A stretch of DNA of 64,000 bases. It comes from Albimonas sp963816545. GTDB taxonomy: Bacteria > Pseudomonadota > Alphaproteobacteria > Rhodobacterales > Rhodobacteraceae. The notes under the pieces are model-generated. The model saw nothing but the letters and a program-made list of their open reading frames with translations. It was not told the origin of the DNA and ran no database searches. The stretch lies in contig CAWFLE010000006.1 of NCBI GenBank assembly GCA_963816545.1, positions 372,001-436,000 on the forward strand. The letters run 5' to 3'. This document shows positions 47,340-55,297 of this stretch, piece after piece. Within the stretch, counting starts at the first letter, position 1; the number at the start of each line of letters is the position of its first letter. Both the position numbers and the translations under genes were made by a program.

Positions 47340-47833
47340 AACAGCAGCCCCAGCCCCCAGGACAGGCCCGAGCCCCGCGTTCCGATCCCCACCGACAGCC
47401 ACGGCTGGATGCGCGGGGTCCAGCCCGCCGCCGCCTCGTCCGCCGCCGGATCCTGGAGGCCGCGCGCGTAGGCGGCGCGGAACTCCTCCTCCAGCGCAGG
47501 GGGGCAGCTCAGGCGCGGCGTCTCCCGCCTGCGCCCCAGCTCCCGCGCATGGGGGGGCGAGCAGTAGATCGCCGTCCCTCGCGCATGGCCCGCGAGATAC
47601 ACGTCCTCCGCCCGCTCCCGCGCCGCGTCGTCGGGCCAGGGGCAGGCGCTGAGGATCTCCGTCCCCTCGTCCGCCCGCATCCCGGCCAGCGCATCCTCCT
47701 GACCGCCCTCGTACCAGTCGGCGGCGGCGCATTCCTGCGGCGTGGGCAGGGCGCGCGCCGCCTCCTCCGCGGGGGTCGCGGCGCAGGAGGCGAGCAGCAG
47801 CAGCAGGGCGAGCGGTCGAATCATCGATGTCAT
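47336..47833 (-). CDS. DUF2799-type lipoprotein
   Basis: A 165-residue protein with a lipoprotein signal (LALLLLLASC, lipobox ending at Cys near residue 17). A DUF2799-like region follows: ECAAADWYEGGQEDALAGMR, LAGHARGTAIYCSPPHAREL and GRRRE, with two conserved cysteines. It ends in a Gly-rich strand (GIGTRGSGLSWGLGLLF) that may insert or pack in a membrane. The function of the family is unknown. The Met at 47833 or 47824 could start translation. Confidence 0.75.
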   Translation of the reverse strand: MTSMIRPLALLLLLASCAATPAEEAARALPTPQECAAADWYEGGQEDALAGMRADEGTEILSACPWPDDAARERAEDVYLAGHARGTAIYCSPPHARELGRRRETPRLSCPPALEEEFRAAYARGLQDPAADEAAAGWTPRIQPWLSVGIGTRGSGLSWGLGLLF

Positions 47834-48011
47834 CCCCCCACCTTGCCCCCGATTGCGGCGCGGGTCAGGCCGCCCGCCCCCGCGCCCTGCGAAATCCCGC
47901 CCCCGTTTCGCGCCTCGGAACGCCAGCCTCCGCTTGAAGCGCCCTCCCGCCCCCGCCATCCTGCGCCCCGAGCCGGCCCCTGCGAGGAGCCGCGACCGAA
48001 GGAGGAGCGCC

Positions 48012-48818
48012 ATGACCGACCGGATCATCAAAGTCACCCAGCCCGAGGACGGCGTCGCCGAGGCGATCCTCAACCGCCCCGACAAGCTCAACGCCATCAC
48101 CCCCGACCTGATGAAGGCCATCGCCGAGGCGCAGGAGGAGCTTGCGGGGATGCAGGGCCTCCGCGCCGTGGTGCTGCGGGGCGAGGGGCGCGCCTTCTGC
48201 TCGGGCCTCGACAAGTCGGGCTTCGCGCGGATGGTGGACACGGGCGCGGGCTCGCTCGGCATGGACATCATGAACCGCACGCATGGGCCCGCGAACCTCG
48301 CGCAGAACGCCTGCTGGGGGTGGCGCCGCCTCGGCGTGCCGGTGATCGCTGCGGTGCAGGGCTTCTGCCTCGGCGGCGGCTTCCAGATCGCGCTCGGCGC
48401 CGACATCCGCATCGCGGCGCCGGGCACGCGCTTCTCGGTGATGGAGACGAAGTGGGGCCTCGTGCCCGACATGGGCGGCATGGCGATCATGCGCCATCTC
48501 TGCCGGGGCGACGTCATCCGCCGCTTGACCTACACCGCCGAGATCTTCGAGACCGACGCCGCCTTCGACTACGGCTTCGTCACCGAGATCGCCGAGGACC
48601 CCGTCGCCCGCGCCCGCGAACTGGCGCTGGAGATCGCGGGCAAGAGCCCCGCCGCGATCCGCGCCGCGAAGGAGCTTCTGAACCTCGCCGAGGAGGAGGC
48701 GGGCGCCGAGGCGGCGATGCTCGCCGAAAGCCGCCTCCAGAAGGCCCTGATCGGCAAGCCCGAGCAGATCGAGGCCGTGAAGGCCGGCGTCGAGGGCCGC
48801 GCCGCCAACTTCGCCTGA
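48012..48818 (+). CDS. Enoyl-CoA hydratase/isomerase (crotonase) family protein
   Basis: The 268-residue protein has the crotonase oxyanion loops RGEGRAFCSGLDKSGFARM and AVQGFCLGGGFQIALGADIR. It also has the active-site region ETKWGLVPDMGGMAIMRHLC, with an Asp where many hydratases have Glu. The LDKSGF segment is usual in family members annotated as crotonase or dodecenoyl-CoA isomerase. It probably acts on an acyl-CoA in fatty-acid or amino-acid breakdown; the exact reaction is not readable. The ATG follows GGAGGAGCGCC. Confidence 0.9.
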   Translation: MTDRIIKVTQPEDGVAEAILNRPDKLNAITPDLMKAIAEAQEELAGMQGLRAVVLRGEGRAFCSGLDKSGFARMVDTGAGSLGMDIMNRTHGPANLAQNACWGWRRLGVPVIAAVQGFCLGGGFQIALGADIRIAAPGTRFSVMETKWGLVPDMGGMAIMRHLCRGDVIRRLTYTAEIFETDAAFDYGFVTEIAEDPVARARELALEIAGKSPAAIRAAKELLNLAEEEAGAEAAMLAESRLQKALIGKPEQIEAVKAGVEGRAANFA

Positions 48819-48827
48819 AACGGGAAG

Positions 48828-48860
48828 GAGCCCGCCGGTCCTCCCGGCGGGCTCCGCTTT
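48828..48860. terminator. Bidirectional terminator between the crotonase and BCCT genes
   Basis: A perfect 12-bp stem (GGAGCCCGCCGG with its complement, 5-nt loop) is followed by GCTTT on the + strand, between two convergent stop codons at 48818 and 48879. Confidence 0.72.
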
Positions 48861-48878
48861 CCCCGTGGCGGGCCGCTC

Positions 48879-50504
48879 TCAGCGCGGCTCGTCCATCAGC
48901 CCTTTCACGATGCCGTAGCATCCCAGCAGCAGCACCAGCGTGAAGGGCAGGCCCGTGCTCACCGCCATGGCCTGGAGGGCCACCAGCCCGCCGCCCAGCA
49001 GCAGCACGATGGCGACCAGCCCCTCGAACGTCGCCCAGAACACCCGCTGGCCGACCGGCGCGTCCACCTTGCCGCCCGCCGTGATGGTGTCGATCACCAG
49101 CGAGCCGGAGTCCGACGAGGTCACGAAGAACACGATCACCAGCACGATGCCGATCAACGAGGTGATCTCCGTCAACGGCAGCCGGTCCAGCATCTCGAAC
49201 AGCTTCAGCTCCAGCGGCGCGTCCGCGATGGCGGTGACGCCGGCCTGCGTCAGGGTGATGGCTGTGCCGCCGAACACGGTCATCCACAGCACCGACACGA
49301 TGGACGGGATCAGCAGCACGCACACGATGAACTCCCGCACCGTGCGGCCCCGGCTGACGCGCGCGATGAACATGCCCACGAACGGCGACCAGGAGATCCA
49401 CCACGCCCAGTAGAACGCGGTCCAGCCCTGGCGGTAGTTGTCGTCGGTCCGCCCGAAGGGGTTGGACAGCGGCACGATCTCGGAGGCGTAGGCCCAGAGG
49501 TTGGCGCCGAACCCGTAGATCAGGTCGAGCGTCGGCCCCGCCAGCAGCACGAAGCCCAGCAGCAGCGCCGCGATCCCCATGTTGACCTCGGACAGGATCT
49601 TCACGCCCCCGTCGAGCCCCCGCAGCACCGAGAACAGCGCGACCCCGGTGATGAGCACGATCAGCACCACCATGGAGGCGTCGCCCTCCGGGATGCCGAA
49701 CAGCGCCTCCAGCCCCGCATTGGCCTGCTGCGCGCCGAAACCGAGCGAGGTCGCGAGGCCGAACAGCGTCGCCAGCACCGCGAGGATGTCCACCACGTGC
49801 CCGGTCCAGCCCCAGATCCGCTCTCCGAAGATAGGATAGAAGATCGACCGCATGGTCAGCGGCAAGCCCTTGTTGAACGAGAACAGCGCCAGCGCCAGCG
49901 CCACCACCGCGTACATCGCCCAGGGATGCAGCGCCCAGTGGTAGAGGGTGGCCGCCATGCCCAGCCTGCGGGCGGCCAGCTCGTCCCCCTCGGCCCCGCC
50001 CAGCGGCGCCCAGTCGGTCCGCACCCCGTCCTCGAAGACGGGTCCGGCGATGGAGGTGCTGTAGTGGCTGATCGGCTCCGACACCCCGTAGAACACCAGC
50101 CCGATGCCCATGCCGGCCGCGAACAGCATCGCGAACCAGCCGATATAGGAATAGTCCGGCTTCGCCTCCGGGCCGCCGAGCCTCACCCGCCCCAGCGGCG
50201 ACACCACCAGCCCGAGGCACAGCACCACGAACACGTTGCCCGCCAGCAGGAAGAACCAGTCGAAATTCGCGGTGATCGAGTCGCGCAGCCATCCGAAGAA
50301 CGGCTCCACCGACTTTAGGAAAAGCACCGTCGCCACCACGAACGCCACCACCAGCGTCCCCGAGACGATGAACACCGGGTTGTGCACATCGAACGGCAGG
50401 CCGAGGAACCGGCCCGTCCAGTTGTCCTGGCCGATGTCGTAATCGGTCTGGATGACGTCGGTGCGCCCTTCCGGCTGCGGCAGGGCGTCTGGATTGTCGC
50501 TCAT
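48879..50504 (-). CDS. BCCT-family betaine/carnitine/choline transporter
   Basis: This 541-residue inner-membrane protein has twelve hydrophobic segments. The BCCT hallmark is WTAFYWAWWISWSPFVGMFI followed by ARVSRGRTVREF, and glycine-rich MLFAAGMGIGLVFYGVSEPI lies in the substrate path. It takes up quaternary-ammonium osmolytes with sodium or protons. The ATG at 50504 follows GGAGGACAAGGA. The universal stress gene lies 21 bases upstream on the same strand, so the pair may be a stress operon. Confidence 0.95.
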   Translation of the reverse strand: MSDNPDALPQPEGRTDVIQTDYDIGQDNWTGRFLGLPFDVHNPVFIVSGTLVVAFVVATVLFLKSVEPFFGWLRDSITANFDWFFLLAGNVFVVLCLGLVVSPLGRVRLGGPEAKPDYSYIGWFAMLFAAGMGIGLVFYGVSEPISHYSTSIAGPVFEDGVRTDWAPLGGAEGDELAARRLGMAATLYHWALHPWAMYAVVALALALFSFNKGLPLTMRSIFYPIFGERIWGWTGHVVDILAVLATLFGLATSLGFGAQQANAGLEALFGIPEGDASMVVLIVLITGVALFSVLRGLDGGVKILSEVNMGIAALLLGFVLLAGPTLDLIYGFGANLWAYASEIVPLSNPFGRTDDNYRQGWTAFYWAWWISWSPFVGMFIARVSRGRTVREFIVCVLLIPSIVSVLWMTVFGGTAITLTQAGVTAIADAPLELKLFEMLDRLPLTEITSLIGIVLVIVFFVTSSDSGSLVIDTITAGGKVDAPVGQRVFWATFEGLVAIVLLLGGGLVALQAMAVSTGLPFTLVLLLGCYGIVKGLMDEPR

Positions 50505-50525
50505 TCCTTGTCCTCCGTTGGGGCC

Positions 50526-50939
50526 TCAGCGGACCAGCAGCACCGACACCGGCGCATGGCTCGCCACCTTCCCGCCATGCGAGCCGAACCAGTGGTCCGC
50601 CCAGCCCGGCCGGTGGGTCTGCATGACCACAAGGTCGGCGCCGGTCTCCTCCACCGCCTCGAGCAGGCGCTTGTCGAGGTCGCTCGTCGGGTCGTGGCTC
50701 AGCGCCGGGTGCGCGTGTCCCTGAACCCCCGTCTTCTCTGTCCGCTCCCGCGCGAAGGCCTCCAGCCGCTCGGCATAGGCCTCGGGCGTGCGCCCCAGAT
50801 CCCCGGGCGCGTTCGAGCCTACGCCCACATAGACGATCTCCGCCCCGTGCAGCTTCGCCAGCTCGGCCGCAAGGTCCAGGGCCGGGATGAGGTCGTCCGC
50901 ATGATGCAGATCGACGGGCGCCATGATCCGCTTGAACAC
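50526..50939 (-). CDS. Universal stress protein (UspA family)
   Basis: The 137-residue protein starts at GTG 50939 after AAGGAGACCTGCCC. It reads VFKRIMAPVDLHHADDLIPA, then LVVMQTHRPGWADHWFGSHG and KVASHAPVSVLLVR. The G-x2-x9-G(S/T) nucleotide loop of ATP-binding Usps is present in part (GSHGGKVASHAPVSVLLV). It lies directly before the BCCT gene, which suggests response to osmotic stress. Confidence 0.92.
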   Translation of the reverse strand: MFKRIMAPVDLHHADDLIPALDLAAELAKLHGAEIVYVGVGSNAPGDLGRTPEAYAERLEAFARERTEKTGVQGHAHPALSHDPTSDLDKRLLEAVEETGADLVVMQTHRPGWADHWFGSHGGKVASHAPVSVLLVR

Positions 50940-51028
50940 GGGCAGGTCTCCTTCGAAAGCGTGCAGAATCCGGTCGCGGGACCGGGATGATGGGCGCCCC
51001 TCGCAGGAAGCGCGGGCCGATGCAGGTG

Positions 51029-51988
51029 CTAATCCTGGGTGCGGTTTTCGTTTCCACCAAGTGGAAGTGCTTTGGGGCGCCTCCGCCGCTCCCGCCAGGC
51101 GATGGTCAGCCCGGCGCCGACGATCAGCAGCGCCCCCGGAAACAGCCGGTCCAGCGGCCGCTCTCCGAACACCGCCCAGCCCAGCAGCAGCGCGTAGATC
51201 ATCCCGAAATACTCGAACGGCGCGACCACGGGCGGGCTCGCCAGCCGATACGCCGTCACCAGGCAGAACACCCCGCAGCCCCCGCAGCCCCCGATGGCGA
51301 GGATCAGGCCCATGTCCTCCCAGGACGCGATGGGCGTGAACCCGCCGGTCGCCAGCGCCAGGACCAGCGCCCCCGCCATCGCCGCGCCCGAGGAATAGAG
51401 GTTGATCAGCGCCGTCGGCGCATCGTCGTCCATCAGCGGCGCGCAGACCGAGGAGGACGCATATCCCAGCGCCGCCCCCAGCGGCAGAAGCGAGGCGAGC
51501 GCGAAGGCCTCCGCCCCGGGCTGCAGGATCAGCGCCACGCCCGAGAAGCCCGCGACCACCGCCCCCCAGCGCCACGGCCCGATGGTCGCGCCCAGCAGCA
51601 GCCCGCTCAGCGCCGTGGTGAACAGCGGCCCCGCGAAGACCAGCGTGGCGGCGGTGGCGAACTCCATCTGCGAGAGGCCCAGATAGTAGCAGAGCTGCGC
51701 CAGCGTCACGAATCCGCCCCGCATCAGCCCCAGCCGCCACCGCCTGAGCCGCAGCGGCCGCCCCTTCGCCTGCCAGTCGGAGGAGCTCCACAGGATCATC
51801 GCCGTCGGGATCATCCCCAGCAGGTTGCGCCAGGCTGACAGCTCCGGCGCCCCGTAGCGGGCCAGCAGCACCTTCACGATCACGCCCATCACGCTCAGCA
51901 GGAACACGCCGAACAGCATGATCAGGACCGCCTTGAGCACGGGAACCGGCGGGATCGCCGCCGCGGCGGCCGGCTGGGGCTTGGGCAT
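51029..51988 (-). CDS. EamA/DMT-superfamily transporter
   Basis: The 319-residue protein has ten hydrophobic segments in two EamA repeats. The first is LIMLFGVFLLSVMGVIVKVL with SAWRNLLGMIPTAMIL; the second begins near ALGYASSSVCAPLM and ends PFEYFGMIYALLLGWAVFGE then GALLIVGAGLTI. The start at 51988 has GGAGCTTCC just before it. Members export metabolites such as amino acids or nucleosides; this one's substrate is unknown. Confidence 0.9.
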   Translation of the reverse strand: MPKPQPAAAAAIPPVPVLKAVLIMLFGVFLLSVMGVIVKVLLARYGAPELSAWRNLLGMIPTAMILWSSSDWQAKGRPLRLRRWRLGLMRGGFVTLAQLCYYLGLSQMEFATAATLVFAGPLFTTALSGLLLGATIGPWRWGAVVAGFSGVALILQPGAEAFALASLLPLGAALGYASSSVCAPLMDDDAPTALINLYSSGAAMAGALVLALATGGFTPIASWEDMGLILAIGGCGGCGVFCLVTAYRLASPPVVAPFEYFGMIYALLLGWAVFGERPLDRLFPGALLIVGAGLTIAWRERRRRPKALPLGGNENRTQD

Positions 51989-52096
51989 GGAAGCTCCGGG
52001 GGGAGGGCGGGCGACGCCGGGCCGCCGGGGGAGGATTCGAATGACCCCCTGAAACCGCTTCGTCAAGTCGTCGGAAACTTCGGGCGCACATCATGC

Positions 52097-52198
52097 ATTA
52101 ACCAATTTACGCGACGTTGGCCTCGTGGACGCGATCAAGGCCGCGTTCGCAACTCCTCCCTGTCGAACTGGCCGCGCTCTCGGGCGCGGCTTTTTTCT
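52097..52198 (+). ncRNA. Candidate small RNA with CUCCUCCC (anti-Shine-Dalgarno) motif and intrinsic terminator
   Basis: The segment has a first stem (GGCCT 52119-52123 with AGGCC 52138-52142). An unpaired CTCCTCCC at 52153-52160 follows, and then a strong terminator. This layout resembles the alphaproteobacterial 'cuckoo'/CcsR-type sRNAs, which expose CUCCUCCC. No start codon or protein-like frame fits. The promoter is not clear. Confidence 0.38.
52171..52196 (+). terminator. Intrinsic terminator
   Basis: A 7-bp stem GCCGCGC/GCGCGGC with 6-nt loop is followed at once by TTTTTT (52191-52196). No protein gene ends nearby on this strand, so it must terminate a non-coding transcript. Confidence 0.8.
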
Positions 52199-52914
52199 TG
52201 CGCGAAGGCGGTCGTGAACGATCGGACTTGGCGCAACCTGCGGCTGCGTGATAGCGACTCGCATCGTGCGCAGGTTTTTTACGTGCTCAGACGACTTTCC
52301 GCTGGCGTCCAGCGAGAGAATCAGGGTAGAAGTGCATGAACGTCTGGTGAACCGGCGGCGCCCACGCGGCGCGGATCCGACCACCTGCCGTACAGGCTCG
52401 CGAGGTATCGGATTGCGGCTGGGGAGCCGTGGCCCGATGCGTCGCAAACCGACGCCGTGCAGATCAGTGGCCCACCGTGGCGGCAAGACGGTGACGACTG
52501 ACGCGCGGCTCAGGTCCCGCGGGGTTTGGGGAAAACCCGCGGGACCGCCTCCCCCCTCCGTCCGGGGCGCGGTCGCCGGCGAGCCTCTGGCGCCCCCCGG
52601 ACGGGAACCCCCTCCGCACGCTCGCGCCCGCATCATCCGGTCCACCGACCCGGGTCGGCGGCATACGCTTCGCCCGCAACGGCTTGCCGACCTAGACCGG
52701 CCCCGGGGCCACGCCGGGAGACCCCCTGCGCCCACCGACGAGCCGGTCGCTATCCTGCCGCCGGATAGGCACGGCGACCGGGCGGGTCGCCCTCGGCGGC
52801 TCCGCTCTTCGGCGGGGCGTGGGTCGGCCTCGGCCGCTCCGCCCTTCGGCGGGCTCGGCCGGTCATGCCGCCCCTTGTCCGCCCGGCCTCGGGCGCACGC
52901 GGCGCCGCGCTCGC
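52199..52914. other. Intergenic region with two further hairpins
   Basis: Some 700 bases hold no recognised gene. An 8-bp stem AACCTGCG/CGCAGGTT (52235-52242 and 52269-52276) encloses 26 bases and ends in T6 (52275-52280), a second terminator-like element on the + strand. A longer stem at 52513-52546 (11 bp plus 3 bp with one mismatch, GGGG loop) has no T run. The stretch 52785-52870 contains imperfect direct repeats around CGGCGG and TTCGGCGGG. Confidence 0.55.
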
Positions 52915-53427
52915 TCAGACCCCGCGATAGGGCGCCACGTATTGCAGCGCCATGTCCCAGGGGAAGAAGATCCAGGTGTCCTGGCTGACCTCGGTGATGA
53001 AGGTGTCCACCATCGGCCGGCCCTTGGGCTTGGCGTAGACGGTGGCGAAATGCGCCTTGGGGTAGAGGCCGCGCACCAGCTCCAGCGTCTTGCCGCTGTC
53101 CACCAGATCGTCGATCACCAGGATGCCGGCGCCGTCGCCCGTCAGTTCGGCGTCCGGGGCCTTGAGAACCTGCGCCTCGGTCCGGCTCTGGTGGTCGTAG
53201 GACTTGACCGAGATCGTGTCCACGGTGCGGAGCCCCAGCTCCCGCGCCACGATGCAGGCCGGGACCATGCCGCCGCGGGTGATGGCGACCACGGCTTTCC
53301 ACGCGCCGCCCTCGCCGGGGCCGTGGTGGTCCAGCCGCCAGGCCAGCGCGCGGCTGTCCCGGTGCATCTGGTCCCAGCTCACGTGGAAGCCTTTCTCGTG
53401 GGGCAGGCGGCTGTCGTTCGGGCTCAT
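52915..53427 (-). CDS. gpt: Xanthine-guanine phosphoribosyltransferase
   Basis: The 170-residue protein begins MSPNDSRLPHEKGFHVSWDQ and has the type I PRPP-binding motif GILVIDDLVDSGKTLELVRG. KAVVAITRGGMVPACIVARE forms the pyrophosphate loop, and the C terminus is TWIFFPWDMALQYVAP. It salvages guanine and xanthine to GMP and XMP. The ATG is preceded by AGGAGAGCGCCCGC. Confidence 0.95.
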   Translation of the reverse strand: MSPNDSRLPHEKGFHVSWDQMHRDSRALAWRLDHHGPGEGGAWKAVVAITRGGMVPACIVARELGLRTVDTISVKSYDHQSRTEAQVLKAPDAELTGDGAGILVIDDLVDSGKTLELVRGLYPKAHFATVYAKPKGRPMVDTFITEVSQDTWIFFPWDMALQYVAPYRGV

Positions 53428-53492
53428 GCGGGCGCTCTCCTGTCTTTGGCGTCCCTTACCGCCGCCCGCCGCCGCGCTCAAGCGCCGGGACG

Positions 53493-54078
53493 TCAGCCGA
53501 GCGCCAGCCGCGCCCCGATCAGCCCCATCAGCCCGCCCGGCGCCCGGTCCACGCCGCCTCGGACGCAGGCGCAGCCCCGCCGCACCCGCCCGGCCGAGAA
53601 GGCGAGCGCGAGCAACGAGAACCACAGCGCCTCCACGGCGTTCACGGTCCCCAGGATGGCCGCCCCCGTCGTCGCCGACGCATGGGCCGGCAGCATCGTC
53701 ACGAAGGCCGAGCCTTTCGGGTTGGCCACCTGCGCAAGCAGCCCGCCGCGCAGGGCGGCGAAGTCGCCCGCGCTCTCGGGCGTCACGGGCTCCGGCGCCA
53801 CGCGCCCCGCATGTCGCGCAAGCCACGTCAGGTACAGGCGCCCCGCAACCCGCAGCGCCGTCTGCATCCAGGGCGCCGCGGCGCACAGCGCCGCCGGCCA
53901 GAACAGCGCCACCGAGGCCCCGGCACCGGCCCCAGCGCCAGCCCGATGCCGGGCCAGATCCCCGCGCCCCGCCCCCGCGCCGCCGAGGCGCGCACGACAG
54001 CGAAGACCCGGGCCCCGAGCTCGCGGCCCCCGCGAGGTCCACGGCCGCGACGGCGAGCAGGATCGGCAGCAAGTCCAT
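53493..54078 (-). pseudogene. LysE/RhtB-family exporter, broken by two frameshifts
   Basis: Pieces of one gene appear in three frames: MDLLPILLAVAAVDLAGAAS, then VFAVVRASAARGRGAGIWPG IGLALG, then ASVALFWPAALCAAAPWMQT and LLAQVANPKGSAFVTMLPAH with NAVEALWFSLLALAFSAG. NPKG and the AAVD..PGP-like start are LysE-family marks. The frame changes lie near 54010 and 53945. About 195 residues would result if repaired, close to the family's 200-210. Gene decay or sequence error cannot be told apart here, but the neighbour on the left of the map is also broken. Confidence 0.72.
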
Positions 54079-54088
54079 GTCGGCTCAC

Positions 54089-54103
54089 GTTTCGTCGCGA
54101 AAC
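54089..54103. repeat. Dispersed copy of the GTTTCG...CGAAAC palindrome
   Basis: GTTTCGTCGCGAAAC is followed by GCCCC, as is the copy at 37026-37040 (GCGAAACGCCCC). It sits just upstream of the LysE-like start codon. Confidence 0.6.
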
Positions 54104-54269
54104 GCCCCGTCGGGATGTCGCATTCTGCGTTGCAGGCCACGTCGACTGCCGGCGCCGCGGCCGCCGAGCTCCGATCATGAGCGCCCGAACGCCGTGAGGT
54201 CGTGCCCGTCGCGGACGAGCGGCGCGGCTGCAAGGAGAAAACGCCCGACGATGAAGATGCGCAGCGGCC

Positions 54270-55064
54270 TCATCGCGTCCCGGCCTCCGCCGCGGGCCTG
54301 ATCCACGCCAGGCGCTGCGCCAGCATGCCGCCGAGGCCGAGCGCCATGCCGAAGGCGCAGGCGGCCTCCCATCCCGCTGCGCCGCAGGCGAGCCCCGCCC
54401 CCGCGGAGCCCAGCGCGCCGCCGAAGAACATGCTGGTCATCAGGATGGTGTTGAGGCGGCTCCGGGCTTCCGGCTCCAGCCCGAATATCGTGTGCTGGTT
54501 GGCGACGAGCGCGCCCTGCATCCCGACGTCCAGAATGAGGATGCCCAGCGCGACGCCCCAGAGACTGCTCCAGGCGGCGAACACCATCCAGGCGGCAGGG
54601 ACGAGCGCGGTCGCGACGGCGAGGACGGCCGCGGAGCCGCGGCGGTCGGCCACGTGCCCCAGCGCAGGGGCGACTGAGAATGCCGGCGGCGCCGAGGATG
54701 CCGAACAGGCCCGGAGCCTCGGCGCCGAGACCGTAGAGCGGCTGCTCCAGGTGGAGGGCGAGGATGGTCCAGAAGGTCGAGAACGATCCGAAGGCCAGCG
54801 CCTGGACGAGGCATGCGCGGCGCAGGGCGCGGTGAGCGTTCCACAGCACGCCGAGGGAGCCGAGCGCCCTGCGGTAGCCGATGTCGAGCCGCGCGGAACA
54901 GGGCGGCAGCGCGAGCGCCATCAGCGTCGCGGCGCCCCAGGCGAGCGGCGCCCGATCCAGAACATGTCGCGCCAGCCCCAGTGCGCGGCGACGAACCCGA
55001 TAGCGTCCGCGACAGGAGGATGCCCGTCAGGATGCCGCCCAGCACGATCCCGATGGCGCGCCCG
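54270..55064 (-). pseudogene. MFS transporter remnant, 5'-truncated and frameshifted
   Basis: Reading backwards from about 55064, fragments in several frames are GRAIGIV-like text, VLGGILTGILLSRTLSG, FVAAHWGWRDMFWIG, then GSLGVLWNAHRALRRACLVQ, ALAFGSFSTFWTILALHLEQ and PGLFGILGAAGI. The last piece is the C-terminal half in one frame (VLAVATALVPAAWMVFAAWS to LAQRLAWIRPAAEAGTR). The order fits a DHA1-type 12-helix exporter from helix 4-5 onward. The first 90-100 residues are missing, since no matching sequence lies upstream. At least three frame changes are needed. Confidence 0.7.
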
Positions 55065-55297
55065 CGCCTTCTGCGGCCCCTGGCGCGGTTCCGCCTTCAC
55101 GAGGCCCTCATCTGAACGGGAAGGCGCTGTGGTGGATTGCTGTGCGCAAACTCCTTTTGGGTTTTCAGGTCGCTCCGGCGCCATATCGGACCGCCCGCCT
55201 CCAAGCGACGGCGCGAGAGAGTGTCGCGAGACGAGGTGACTAGGTGCACGGAAGGCGCGATAGTGCGCGCGAGCACCGCGGAGAGGACGCGCATCCC

